Below are positions 51,262 to 58,943 of a DNA stretch of 64,000 bases, in pieces. The stretch lies in assembly GCF_905397285.1 (NCBI RefSeq), contig NZ_CAJPUX010000009.1, forward strand, positions 1 through 64,000, read 5' to 3'. Every line of letters starts with the position of its first letter. Within the stretch, counting starts at the first letter, position 1. The notes below the pieces were generated by a model that saw nothing but the letters and a program-made list of their open reading frames with translations, did no database searches and was not told the DNA's origin. The stretch comes from Cupriavidus plantarum. Its GTDB lineage: Bacteria > Pseudomonadota > Gammaproteobacteria > Burkholderiales > Burkholderiaceae. Both the position numbers and the translations under genes were made by a program.

Positions 51262-52296
51262 ATGCGCGATTCGTCATCAGTGAACGGTCTTATGCTCGTC
51301 GGAATGCGTCGTGTGGCTCACCTGAGTCGTGGAATGGCTGGCGCTGTCGCCGCGGTGGCCATGGGTTTGGTTCTGGCCGCGCCCGCGCGGGCGGAAGTCG
51401 TCGTGGTCCTCAATTCGGGTGATGCGACCGTCACGCTGGTCGACAAGGACACGCAAAAGGTGCTGGAGACCTTTCCGGTCGGCAAGGAACCTCACCATCT
51501 GATTGCCACGCCCGACGACAAGTCGCTGATCGTGGCCAATGCGGTCGGCAACGATCTCGTGTTCGTCGATCCCGTCACGGGCAAGGTGCAGCAGCGCGTG
51601 CCCAACATCGACGACCCGTACCAGATCGGCTTCTCCCCGGACCAGAAATGGTTCGTCGCCACGGGCAACCGGCTCGATCGCGTGGACGTGTACCGCTGGG
51701 ACGGTCATGCGCTCAAGATCGCCAAACAGTTCCCGCTCGGCCGCACGCCGAGCCATATCGCGTTCACGTCCGACAGCAAGATCGCGTTCGTCACGCTGCA
51801 GGACTCCAATCAGGTGGCCGCGATCGACCTGACCACGCTGACGGTCATGTGGGTCATGGAAGCCGGTTCCGCGCCCGCGGGCGTCTGGGTGACGCCGGAC
51901 CAGAAGTACCTGCTCGTCGGCATGACGGGAGCGGACTATGTGGCGGTGATCGACTGGCACACGCGCACGGTGGTCAAGCAGATCCAGACGGGCAAGGGCG
52001 CGCACAACTTCCGCGCCGTGGGCGACCGCCGCCATCTGTTCCTGACCAATCGCGTGTCGGGCACCATCAGCATCATCGACCAGCAGACGCTGTCGAAGGT
52101 GGGGGACATCACCGGCCTGCCGCCCGGCCCCGACGACATGGAGCTGACCGCCGACGGCAAGACGCTGTGGGTGTCGTGCCGCTGGGCGCGCTCGGTGGCG
52201 CTGGTCGACGTGGCCACGCGCAAGGTGGTGAAGACGATCCGCGTCGGCAAGTCCCCGCACGGCATCTATTTCCGCACGCGCGCGCCGCTTTACTGA
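51262..52296 (+). CDS. YncE/YVTN-family beta-propeller periplasmic protein
   Basis: A 344-aa secreted propeller. After a signal peptide (MAGAVAAVAMGLVLAAPARA) come repeats of the YVTN type, for example VVVLNSGDATVTLVDKDTQK and DKSLIVANAVGNDLVFVD. The last blade is WVSCRWARSVALVDVATRKV. Such proteins bind ligands or partners in the periplasm; some accompany PQQ-dependent dehydrogenases. None is present here. ATGs at 51292 and 51304 give a more normal signal length than the one at 51262. It leads a same-strand run with a deacetylase and a fatty acid hydroxylase. Confidence 0.88.
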   Translation: MRDSSSVNGLMLVGMRRVAHLSRGMAGAVAAVAMGLVLAAPARAEVVVVLNSGDATVTLVDKDTQKVLETFPVGKEPHHLIATPDDKSLIVANAVGNDLVFVDPVTGKVQQRVPNIDDPYQIGFSPDQKWFVATGNRLDRVDVYRWDGHALKIAKQFPLGRTPSHIAFTSDSKIAFVTLQDSNQVAAIDLTTLTVMWVMEAGSAPAGVWVTPDQKYLLVGMTGADYVAVIDWHTRTVVKQIQTGKGAHNFRAVGDRRHLFLTNRVSGTISIIDQQTLSKVGDITGLPPGPDDMELTADGKTLWVSCRWARSVALVDVATRKVVKTIRVGKSPHGIYFRTRAPLY

Positions 52297-52321
52297 CCGA
52301 CCGACACTGACCGACCGACAC
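52294..52321. repeat. Perfect 14-bp tandem duplication spanning a stop codon
   Basis: TGACCGACCGACAC occurs twice in a row (52294-52307, 52308-52321), followed by TGAGCGAGCC. The first TGA is the stop codon of the propeller gene. The unit itself contains a CCGA/CCGA repeat. Confidence 0.9.
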
Positions 52322-52334
52322 TGAGCGAGCCATC

Positions 52335-53168
52335 ATGCGCAAGATCCTGACGGGGCTGGCTGCGGCCATGGCATCCGCCGCGGCGGTCGCGGCCATGGTG
52401 CTGGCCGCGCCGGCACAGGCCGCTGCCGCCGACGCGGCATGCCGCGCGGGCACGCTGTACCTGACGTTCGACACCGGCAGCATGAGCCAGGCCGAGCTGA
52501 TCGCGCGTACGCTGCGCAAACACCATATCCGCGCGACGTTCTTCCTGGCCAACGAGCCGACCGTCAATCACGACAGTTCCCTCGACCCGTCGTGGGCGCC
52601 ATACTGGAAGTCGCTGGCGGCCGATGGACATGTATTCGGCACGCACACGTTCGATCATGTCTACTTCCGGTCGGTGCGCGACGGCAAGGTGATCATGCGC
52701 CCGCAGTTCGGTGCCGACGGCGGCAAGGACGTGGCGATGACGCCCGAAGCGTTCTGCACGGAACTGCGCCGCAGCGCGCAGGCTTTGCACGCGATGACGG
52801 GCCAGCGGATGGCGCCGATCTGGCGCGCGCCGGGCGGCCGCACGTCGCCGCAGACGCTGCAGTGGGCCGAGCAATGCGGCTTCCGGCACGTGGCATGGGC
52901 GTCGGCCGGTTTTCTCGGTGACGAGCTGTCGTCGGAAAAATTTCCGAACGACAAGCTGCTGGCCCGCGCGCTGCGGGACCTGCGCGATGGCGACATCACG
53001 ATGGCGCACCTCGGCATCTGGTCGCGCAAGGATCCGTGGGCGCCCGCGGTACTGGAGCCGCTGATCGCGGGGCTGGAGCAGAAGGGGTTCTGCTTTGCGA
53101 CGCTGCGCGAGCATCCGGCGTACAAGGCGTGGTTCGAGGCACAGCAGAAGAAGGAGGGCGCACGCTGA
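52335..53168 (+). CDS. polysaccharide deacetylase family protein, atypical NodB motif
   Basis: A 277-aa protein with a signal peptide (MASAAAVAAMVLAAPAQA) and a NodB-type fold. Motif 1 reads TFDTGS (residues 44-49) where active enzymes have TFDDG: Asp46, the general base, is kept, but the metal-ligand Asp is Thr47. Motif 2 is intact as HTFDH (His104, His108). RAPGGR and the C-terminal HLGIW fit motifs 3 and 5. It may use a two-His metal site or be non-catalytic. The gene is 38 bases after the propeller gene, and its stop overlaps the next ATG by one base (TGATG). Confidence 0.87.
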   Translation: MRKILTGLAAAMASAAAVAAMVLAAPAQAAAADAACRAGTLYLTFDTGSMSQAELIARTLRKHHIRATFFLANEPTVNHDSSLDPSWAPYWKSLAADGHVFGTHTFDHVYFRSVRDGKVIMRPQFGADGGKDVAMTPEAFCTELRRSAQALHAMTGQRMAPIWRAPGGRTSPQTLQWAEQCGFRHVAWASAGFLGDELSSEKFPNDKLLARALRDLRDGDITMAHLGIWSRKDPWAPAVLEPLIAGLEQKGFCFATLREHPAYKAWFEAQQKKEGAR

Positions 53169-54163
53169 TGTGGGACGCGTTCACCAACTGGATGTCGGGC
53201 TGGATCGGCCAGATCGAGGGCAGCGTCTTTCAGAACGTGGTGCTGCCCGTGGTCTATGACCTCGGATTCGGCGGCTATGCCGAGGAGGCGTTCACGGGCA
53301 CCGAATGGCTGCTCGCGGGCATCGTGCAGATCGTCGTGATGATCCTGATCCTCGGTCCGCTGGAAAAGCTGCGGCCCGTGGAGCCGGTGACTGACCGCCG
53401 CGCGGTCCGCGTGGACATCCTCTACACGATGATCCATCGCCTCGGCCTGTTCCGGCTCGCGATGTTCTTCGTGCTCGACCCCCTTAGCGACCTGATCGAA
53501 GGCCATCTGCGGCTGCTGGGCTGGCAGCGCATCAACGTCGAGGACTGGTGGCCGGCGGTCACGTCGTCGCCGATCGTCAGCTTCCTGATCTACCTCGTCC
53601 TGTTCGACCTCGTTGACTATTGGTACCACCGCTTCTCGCATACCTACCGCTGGTGGTGGAGCCTGCATGCGCTGCACCACAGCCAGCGGCAGATGACGCT
53701 GTGGAGCGACAACCGCAACCACCTGCTCGACGACATCCTGCGCGATACCGTGTTCGCTGTCATCGCGCTCGCGGTGGGCGTGGAGCCTTCGCAGTACATC
53801 CTGCTGGTGGCGCTGTCCCAGCTGTTGCAAAGCCTGCAGCATGCGAACCTGCGCGTGCACTTCGGCGCGCTCGGCGAGCGGCTGCTGGTCTCGCCGCGGT
53901 TCCATCGCACGCATCACGCCGTGGGCCTGGGCCACGAGACGCCGGGCAGGCGCGGCAAGCCCATGCGCCTCGGGGGCTGCAACTTCGGCGTGCTGTTCCC
54001 GTGGTGGGACATGCTGTTCGGCACGGCCGTGTTCACGGACCAGTATTACCCCACCGGTGTGCGCGATCAGATGCCCCCGCCGGCGGGCAAGAACCGCGAC
54101 TATGGCCGCGGCTTCTTCGCGCAGCAGTGGTACGGCGTCAAGCGCCTGTTGCGTATCGGCTGA
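53168..54163 (+). CDS. sterol desaturase / fatty acid hydroxylase family membrane protein
   Basis: Di-iron membrane hydroxylase of 331 aa with four or more hydrophobic segments. The His clusters that bind iron are visible as DYWYHRFSH, HALHHS and HRTHH. Bacterial members hydroxylate fatty acyl chains, hopanoids or carotenoids; the substrate here is unknown. It is translationally coupled to the deacetylase gene (TGATG). That coupling points to modification of an envelope component by both proteins. Confidence 0.92.
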   Translation: MWDAFTNWMSGWIGQIEGSVFQNVVLPVVYDLGFGGYAEEAFTGTEWLLAGIVQIVVMILILGPLEKLRPVEPVTDRRAVRVDILYTMIHRLGLFRLAMFFVLDPLSDLIEGHLRLLGWQRINVEDWWPAVTSSPIVSFLIYLVLFDLVDYWYHRFSHTYRWWWSLHALHHSQRQMTLWSDNRNHLLDDILRDTVFAVIALAVGVEPSQYILLVALSQLLQSLQHANLRVHFGALGERLLVSPRFHRTHHAVGLGHETPGRRGKPMRLGGCNFGVLFPWWDMLFGTAVFTDQYYPTGVRDQMPPPAGKNRDYGRGFFAQQWYGVKRLLRIG

Positions 54164-54214
54164 CGCGCGGGCTGTGCTAGGCTCTTGGCGCATCGGATTC
54201 AATCGACTTTCTTC

Positions 54215-55090
54215 ATGAACGATATCCTTCGCGCCTTCGGGCGTGCCCTCGTCAGTCAGTTCCATCCCCGCATGCTGATGCTGACCGTGCTGCCGTTCGT
54301 GCTGGCCACGGTGCTGTGGGGCGGCCTGCTGTGGTGGGGCTGGGAGCCGATCATGAACACCACGCGCATGCTGCTGGAAGGCTCGGTGTTCACGAGCTGG
54401 ATCTATGGCGCGCTCGAATGGATGAATCTGCAATCGCTGCGCTCGGTGGTCGCGCCGCTGTTCGTGCTGACGATCGCCGTGCCGCTCGTCATTGCATCGA
54501 TGCTCGTGTTCATCAGCCTGTGCTCGGTGCCGGCCGTGGTGCGGCATCTCGAGCGCGCCTATCCCGATCTCGCCAAGTCGCACGGCGGCAGCGTGCTGGG
54601 CAGCGTGGTGGCATCGTTCGGCAATACCTTCGTATTCCTGCTGCTGGTCATCGTCACGCTGCCGCTGTGGCTCATTCCGCCGTTCTTCGCGCTGATTCCG
54701 CCGGTGTTGTGGGGCTGGCTGACTTATCGCGTGATGACCTATGACGCGCTGGCCGAGCATGCGACGGCCGAGGAGCGCAAGACGCTGATGAAGCGCCATC
54801 GCGGATCGTTGCTGATGATCGGCATCGCGGTGGGCCTGCTGGGTTCCGCGCCCACGCTGTTGTGGGTCTGGTCGGCGATGATCATCTTCCTGTTTCCGGT
54901 CGTGCTCGTGGGGACGTTATGGCTCTACGTGCTGATCTTCATCTTCTCGGCATTGTGGTTCGGGCACTTCTGCCTGCGCGCGCTGGCGCAACTGCGCGCG
55001 GAGCGGATGAGCGCGGCGCCACCGCCGCCGCCGGGCGGCGACATCATCGAACTTGCGCCGTCCGATATCCGGCGCATTGAACCATCCTGA
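54215..55090 (+). CDS. EI24-domain membrane protein (CysZ-like)
   Basis: A 291-aa membrane protein of the EI24/CysZ superfamily with about four to six hydrophobic helices. Examples are MLMLTVLPFVLATVLWGGLLWWG, VVAPLFVLTIAVPLVIASML and FVFLLLVIVTLPLWLIPPFFALI (each partial). CysZ imports sulfate in enteric bacteria, but no cysteine genes are nearby, so function is open. The ATG is 52 bases after the hydroxylase gene. The next gene follows in 13 bases, so these two are likely an operon. Confidence 0.87.
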   Translation: MNDILRAFGRALVSQFHPRMLMLTVLPFVLATVLWGGLLWWGWEPIMNTTRMLLEGSVFTSWIYGALEWMNLQSLRSVVAPLFVLTIAVPLVIASMLVFISLCSVPAVVRHLERAYPDLAKSHGGSVLGSVVASFGNTFVFLLLVIVTLPLWLIPPFFALIPPVLWGWLTYRVMTYDALAEHATAEERKTLMKRHRGSLLMIGIAVGLLGSAPTLLWVWSAMIIFLFPVVLVGTLWLYVLIFIFSALWFGHFCLRALAQLRAERMSAAPPPPPGGDIIELAPSDIRRIEPS

Positions 55091-55103
55091 AGCGGGGGCA
55101 AAC

Positions 55104-55907
55104 ATGGGTTTCGGCCTGATCGTCATCGGTGACGAGATTCTGTCGGGGCGGCGCGAGGACAAGCACATGCGCCGCGCCATCGAGCTGCTGGGCGCGCGCG
55201 GCATCGCGCTGGACTGGGCGGAGTACATTGGGGACGACCGCGTGCGCATCACCAGCACGCTGCGCCGCACGCTGGCGGGCAGCGACATCGTGTTCTGCAC
55301 GGGTGGCATCGGCGCGACGCCGGACGACCACACGCGCCAGTGCGCGGCCGCGGCGCTTGGCGTGCCGCTCGAACTCCATCCGGAAGCGCGCGAGCTGATC
55401 GCGCAGCGGATCGTCGAGACCGCCAACGGCGATCCGGTCAAGGCCAACCTCGACCTGCCCGAGAACCAGCACCGGTTCAAGATGGGCGAGTTTCCGGCGG
55501 GCGCGCGGATCATCCCGAACAGCTACAACCGCATTCCGGGGTTCTCGGTGGCGGACCACCATTTCATGCCGGGCTTTCCGGTGATGGCATGGCCGATGAT
55601 GGAGTGGGTGCTCGACCACTACTATCCGCACCTGTTCCACCTCGCGCGCGAGCAGTCGCGTGCGTTCTACGTGTTCGAGGCGCCGGAGTCGACGCTCACG
55701 CCGCTCATGGAGCAGGTAGAGTCGGCCTTCGAGGGGATCCGCGTGTTCAGCCTGCCGTCGGTCGGCGACGTCAGCCGCGGCGACCGCTTTGCGCGGCGCC
55801 ATATCGACCTCGGCGTGAAGGGGCCCGAGGAGCTTGTGGGCCCGGCCTACGCGATGCTGCTCGACGGTGTGCGCGCCATGGGCTTCGAGATCGTCGAGCA
55901 GGGCTGA
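55104..55907 (+). CDS. molybdopterin-binding-domain protein (CinA N-terminal-like)
   Basis: A 267-aa protein with the MoCF/MogA-like fold found at the N-terminus of CinA. The key segments are FGLIVIGDEILSGRREDKHM and FCTGGIGATPDDHTRQCAA. The C-terminal deamidase domain of full CinA is missing, so it is a standalone competence/damage-inducible protein A type. GGGGG precedes the ATG. It may be a nucleotide or cofactor pyrophosphatase; not established. Confidence 0.9.
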   Translation: MGFGLIVIGDEILSGRREDKHMRRAIELLGARGIALDWAEYIGDDRVRITSTLRRTLAGSDIVFCTGGIGATPDDHTRQCAAAALGVPLELHPEARELIAQRIVETANGDPVKANLDLPENQHRFKMGEFPAGARIIPNSYNRIPGFSVADHHFMPGFPVMAWPMMEWVLDHYYPHLFHLAREQSRAFYVFEAPESTLTPLMEQVESAFEGIRVFSLPSVGDVSRGDRFARRHIDLGVKGPEELVGPAYAMLLDGVRAMGFEIVEQG

Positions 55908-55910
55908 GTA

Positions 55911-55936
55911 CGCCTGGGGGACGTACCCCTCAGGCG
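55911..55936. terminator. Hairpin between converging molybdopterin-fold and rhodanese genes
   Basis: CGCCTGGGGG (55911-55920), six-base loop, CCCTCAGGCG (55927-55936): ten pairs with one GT wobble. It overlaps the rhodanese stop. There is no T-tract on the plus strand, so termination is uncertain. Confidence 0.5.
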
Positions 55937-56394
55937 CCGTGCCACGGCAGGCCACGGAAGCACCAGCCTTCCACGGTCTTGCGGTGATGCTGGTCGTCGC
56001 GCGGGCCTTCGAATCCTTCCAGCACGTCCATCGCGTACTTGAAACCGGCCTCCGTGGCCACGCGCGCGGCGTGCTTCGAGCGCGCGGCGCTGCGGCACAG
56101 GAACAGCACGGGCGTGTCTTCCCCCACGCGCGCGCGCAGCTCCGCTACGAAATCCGGATTCTGCGTGCCGCCCGGATACGTGGACCATTCGACATGCGCG
56201 AACTGTTCGTCCGGGAGGTCCACGCCGCCGACCCAGTCCAGTTCCGCCTGCGTCCGGACGTCGACGAGTACGGCCTTCGAATCGGCCTGCAGCAGCGCGT
56301 AGGATTCCTCGGGGGTCAGGGCGCCGAAGTAGGCGAGCTGGTTCTGCTGCTGGCGAGCCTGCGCGGCCTGAAGGAGTTCGTCTCGTGTGGTCAT
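55930..56394 (-). CDS. rhodanese-like domain protein
   Basis: Single-domain rhodanese of 154 aa. The domain runs from about residue 30 (SYALLQADSKAVLVDVRTQAEL). The persulfide-forming cysteine sits in the active-site loop LCRSAARSKHAA. It transfers sulfane sulfur in the cytoplasm; the acceptor is unknown. The promoter, on the minus strand, contains TAGAAT inside the inverted repeat at 56427-56441, 33-47 bases upstream of the ATG. Confidence 0.9.
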   Translation of the reverse strand: MTTRDELLQAAQARQQQNQLAYFGALTPEESYALLQADSKAVLVDVRTQAELDWVGGVDLPDEQFAHVEWSTYPGGTQNPDFVAELRARVGEDTPVLFLCRSAARSKHAARVATEAGFKYAMDVLEGFEGPRDDQHHRKTVEGWCFRGLPWHGA

Positions 56395-56426
56395 GGTTGT
56401 TCGCGTATGCGGGATGAAAGGAACCG

Positions 56427-56441
56427 GCGCTATTCTAGCGC
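56427..56441. promoter_or_regulatory. Inverted repeat over the rhodanese -10
   Basis: GCGCTA-TTC-TAGCGC, perfect arms of six bases. The TAGAAT -10 of the minus-strand rhodanese gene lies inside it (56437-56432). A regulator bound here would block the promoter. No candidate regulator is adjacent. Confidence 0.45.
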
Positions 56442-56484
56442 TCCGGCCGGCCGGATTTCCCTGAATGCATCGTTACGGTGCCAA

Positions 56485-56531
56485 GGCACCAAATAAGTGC
56501 GATTGGTTGCGTTGTGCACCATGTTGGTGTT
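56485..56531. promoter_or_regulatory. Tandem NtrC-type enhancer sites upstream of glnA
   Basis: Against the consensus TGCACC-N5-GGTGCA, 56515-56531 reads TGCACC-ATGTT-GGTGTT (10 of 12) and 56485-56501 reads GGCACC-AAATA-AGTGCG (9 of 12). They start exactly 30 bases apart, about three helical turns, like the strong enhancer of E. coli glnA. They lie about 155-190 bases upstream of the sigma54 promoter. NtrC is encoded in this same cluster. Confidence 0.75.
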
Positions 56532-56592
56532 TGATGGGAAGGCGGCTGGCGCGCCGGCTGGCGGTGCAGACATCGCGCTTCCGGCACTTTGT

Positions 56593-56608
56593 GGATTGCA
56601 TGCAATCC
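56593..56608. promoter_or_regulatory. Perfect 16-bp palindrome in the glnA upstream region
   Basis: GGATTGCATGCAATCC lies between the NtrC sites and the sigma54 promoter, in a 429-base gap otherwise lacking genes. Its role is unknown. An 11-base element GCGCAGGTGCA also occurs twice just downstream (56637-56647, 56661-56671). Confidence 0.55.
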
Positions 56609-56684
56609 GGCATGGCGCGTCGCGGTGCGGGATGCCGCGCAGGTGCACATTTTTCGGGATGCGCAGGTGCAAAGTTGGTTTTTG

Positions 56685-56701
56685 TTGGCATGCTTTCTGC
56701 T
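56685..56701 (+). promoter_or_regulatory. Sigma54 promoter of glnA
   Basis: TTGGCATGCTTTCTGCT has the invariant GG (56687-56688) and GC (56699-56700) at the strict 12-base offset of -24/-12 promoters. It lies about 120 bases before the glnA ATG. With the NtrC sites upstream it predicts induction under nitrogen limitation. Confidence 0.85.
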
Positions 56702-56823
56702 AACATTCCTCGTCCCTTTTGGGGCGGTTTCCGCAGGGCCCAGGCCCGGACACCAGGGAGCCGTTCCGAGAATGGCTTTCCCAGATTGCTGCTCAGATTC
56801 AGCCGAATTTCCAGGAGATAGGC

Positions 56824-58239
56824 ATGGCCCAAAGCGTTGCAGATGTAATGAAGCTCGTGAAGGAAAACGACGTCAAGTTCGTCGATTTCCGTTTCACGGA
56901 TACCAAAGGCAAGGAACAGCACGTCTCGGTGCCGACGTCGCATTTCGATGAAGACAAGTTCGAAAGCGGTCATGCATTCGACGGCTCGTCCATCGCCGGC
57001 TGGAAGGGTATCGAAGCTTCGGACATGCTGCTGATGCCGGATTCGAACACCGCTCACATCGATCCGTTCTATGAAGAGCCGACGCTGGTGCTGACCTGCG
57101 ACGTGATCGAGCCGTCCGACGGCAAGGGCTACGACCGCGACCCGCGTTCGATCGCGCGCCGCGCGGAAGCCTACCTGAAGAGCTCGGGCCTGGGCGACGC
57201 CGCTTACTTCGGTCCGGAACCCGAATTCTTCATCTTCGACGGCGTGACCTGGAACGTCGACATGCAAGGCTGCTTCGTGAAGATCCAGTCCGAAGAAGCC
57301 CCGTGGTCGGCCGGCAAGGAATTCGAGCACGGCAACAGCGGTCACCGTCCGGGCAAGAAGGGCGGCTACTTCCCGGTTGCCCCGATCGACACGTTCCAGG
57401 ACATGCGTTCGGAAATGTGCCTGATCCTCGAATCGCTGGGCATCCCCGTTGAAGTACACCACCACGAAGTGGCTGGCCAGGGCCAGAACGAAATCGGCAC
57501 GAAGTTCAGCACGCTGGTGCAGCGCGCCGACTGGACGCAGCTGCAGAAGTACGTGATCCAGAACGTCGCCCACACCTACGGCAAGACGGCCACGTTCATG
57601 CCGAAGCCGGTCGTTGGCGACAACGGTTCGGGCATGCACGTTCACCAGTCCGTGTGGAAGGACGGCCAGAACCTGTTCGCGGGCAACGGCTACGCCGGTC
57701 TGTCGGAATTCGCGCTGTACTACATCGGCGGCATCATCAAGCACGCACGCGCGCTGAACGCGATCACGAACCCGGGTACCAACTCGTACAAGCGTCTGGT
57801 GCCGGGCTTCGAAGCGCCGGTGAAGCTGGCCTACTCGGCCCGCAACCGTTCGGCCTCGATCCGTATTCCCTACGTCGCGAACCCGAAGGGCCGCCGTATC
57901 GAAACGCGCTTCCCGGATCCGCTGTGCAACCCGTACCTCGGCTTCTCGGCACTGCTGATGGCTGGCCTGGACGGCGTGCAGAACAAGATCCACCCGGGCG
58001 AAGCCGCCGACAAGAACCTGTACGACCTGCCGCCGGAAGAGGATGCAAAGATCCCGACCGTGTGCGCAAGCCTGGACCAGGCTCTGGAGCACCTCGACAA
58101 CGACCGTGAGTTCCTGACCCGCGGTGGTGTGTTCTCGAACTCGATGCTGGACGCCTACATCGAACTCAAGATGGAAGAAGTCACGCGTTTCCGCATGACG
58201 ACGCACCCGATCGAATTCGACATGTACTACTCGCTGTAA
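56824..58239 (+). CDS. glnA: glutamine synthetase, type I
   Basis: Central ammonium-assimilating enzyme, 471 aa, same length as the GSI-beta class. Motifs include the metal-site stretch FGPEPEFFIFD, GSGMHVHQS and NRSASIRIPY. Tyr400 in NLYDLPPEE is the adenylylation site, so activity should be controlled by GlnE as in enteric bacteria. CCAGGAGATAGGC gives a strong Shine-Dalgarno. Transcription is predicted from the sigma54 promoter at 56685. Its codon use is noticeably more biased than that of its neighbours, as expected of a highly expressed gene. Confidence 0.99.
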   Translation: MAQSVADVMKLVKENDVKFVDFRFTDTKGKEQHVSVPTSHFDEDKFESGHAFDGSSIAGWKGIEASDMLLMPDSNTAHIDPFYEEPTLVLTCDVIEPSDGKGYDRDPRSIARRAEAYLKSSGLGDAAYFGPEPEFFIFDGVTWNVDMQGCFVKIQSEEAPWSAGKEFEHGNSGHRPGKKGGYFPVAPIDTFQDMRSEMCLILESLGIPVEVHHHEVAGQGQNEIGTKFSTLVQRADWTQLQKYVIQNVAHTYGKTATFMPKPVVGDNGSGMHVHQSVWKDGQNLFAGNGYAGLSEFALYYIGGIIKHARALNAITNPGTNSYKRLVPGFEAPVKLAYSARNRSASIRIPYVANPKGRRIETRFPDPLCNPYLGFSALLMAGLDGVQNKIHPGEAADKNLYDLPPEEDAKIPTVCASLDQALEHLDNDREFLTRGGVFSNSMLDAYIELKMEEVTRFRMTTHPIEFDMYYSL

Positions 58240-58264
58240 AGCGATTTCACAACAGTAGCACCAG

Positions 58265-58296
58265 AAAGGGGCGGCTTCGGCTGTCCCTTTTTGTTT
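58265..58296 (+). terminator. Rho-independent terminator after glnA
   Basis: An 11-pair stem (58265-58275 with 58280-58290, two GT wobbles) around a TTCG loop, then TTTGTTT. It separates glnA from the DUF4124-ntrBC unit, so ntrBC is only reached by read-through or by its own promoter (TAGAAT at 58316-58321). Confidence 0.88.
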
Positions 58297-58348
58297 GGAA
58301 GCGCGGGATGCTCGCTAGAATGGGGCTCTTTCCATAACAACAGGGTCA

Positions 58349-58939
58349 ATGTCCATGAACACAAACTGGGATGCCGCTGGCGACGACATCGCGCAACGGC
58401 GCGGGGCGCCGCGAGCGCGGGCGGTGACGCACCAACTTCGTGTTGCAATCCCCATTCTGGGGCTCGCCCTGGTGGCGGCGCTGACGATGTGGAACTCGCC
58501 CGCGTCCGCGCAGTCTTCCGACGTGTATGTGTGCGCGGGCCCCAACGGTGTGCCCGAATACCGCAACGGCAACGCCGGGAAAAACTGCAAGAAGCTGACG
58601 CTGCCCGAGGTGGTCACGGTGCCCGGCGGCGCGCGTCCGCAGTCCAGTCGCGGCACGGGTACCGCGGCTTCGCCGACGTCGTTCCCGCGCGTGGACGGTG
58701 CCTTGCAGAAGAGCCGCGACGGCGAGCGCCGCGGCGTGCTGGAGCAGGAGTTGCAGAGCGAAGAGGCCAAGCTGGCGGCCCTGCGCGCCGAATACAACAA
58801 CGGCGAGCCGGAGCGTCAGGGCAACGAGCGCAACTATCAGAAATATCTCGATCGCACAGCGGCGCTGCGCGACGACATCGCGCGCAGCGAGGCGAACCTC
58901 GCATCGTTGCGCCGCGAGCTATCCAACCTGAAGGACTGA
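58349..58939 (+). CDS. DUF4124-type exported protein
   Basis: A 196-aa protein of unknown function. A basic N-terminus is followed by a hydrophobic segment (VAIPILGLALVAALTMW) and a likely signal cleavage after SASAQ-like residues. The DUF4124 module is at about 55-90 (VYVCAGPNGVPEYRNG... NCKKLTLP), which includes two cysteines. The C-terminal half is a predicted coiled coil (LEQELQSEEAKLAALRAEY and later). Only four bases separate it from ntrB, so it heads the ntrBC operon. Its presence in a nitrogen-control locus is unexplained. Confidence 0.82.
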   Translation: MSMNTNWDAAGDDIAQRRGAPRARAVTHQLRVAIPILGLALVAALTMWNSPASAQSSDVYVCAGPNGVPEYRNGNAGKNCKKLTLPEVVTVPGGARPQSSRGTGTAASPTSFPRVDGALQKSRDGERRGVLEQELQSEEAKLAALRAEYNNGEPERQGNERNYQKYLDRTAALRDDIARSEANLASLRRELSNLKD

Positions 58940-58943
58940 TCTC

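Noticed and set aside
52661..54799. A 712-aa minus-strand frame over the deacetylase, hydroxylase and EI24 genes.
   Set aside because: The plus-strand genes have clear motifs and coupling; this frame has none.
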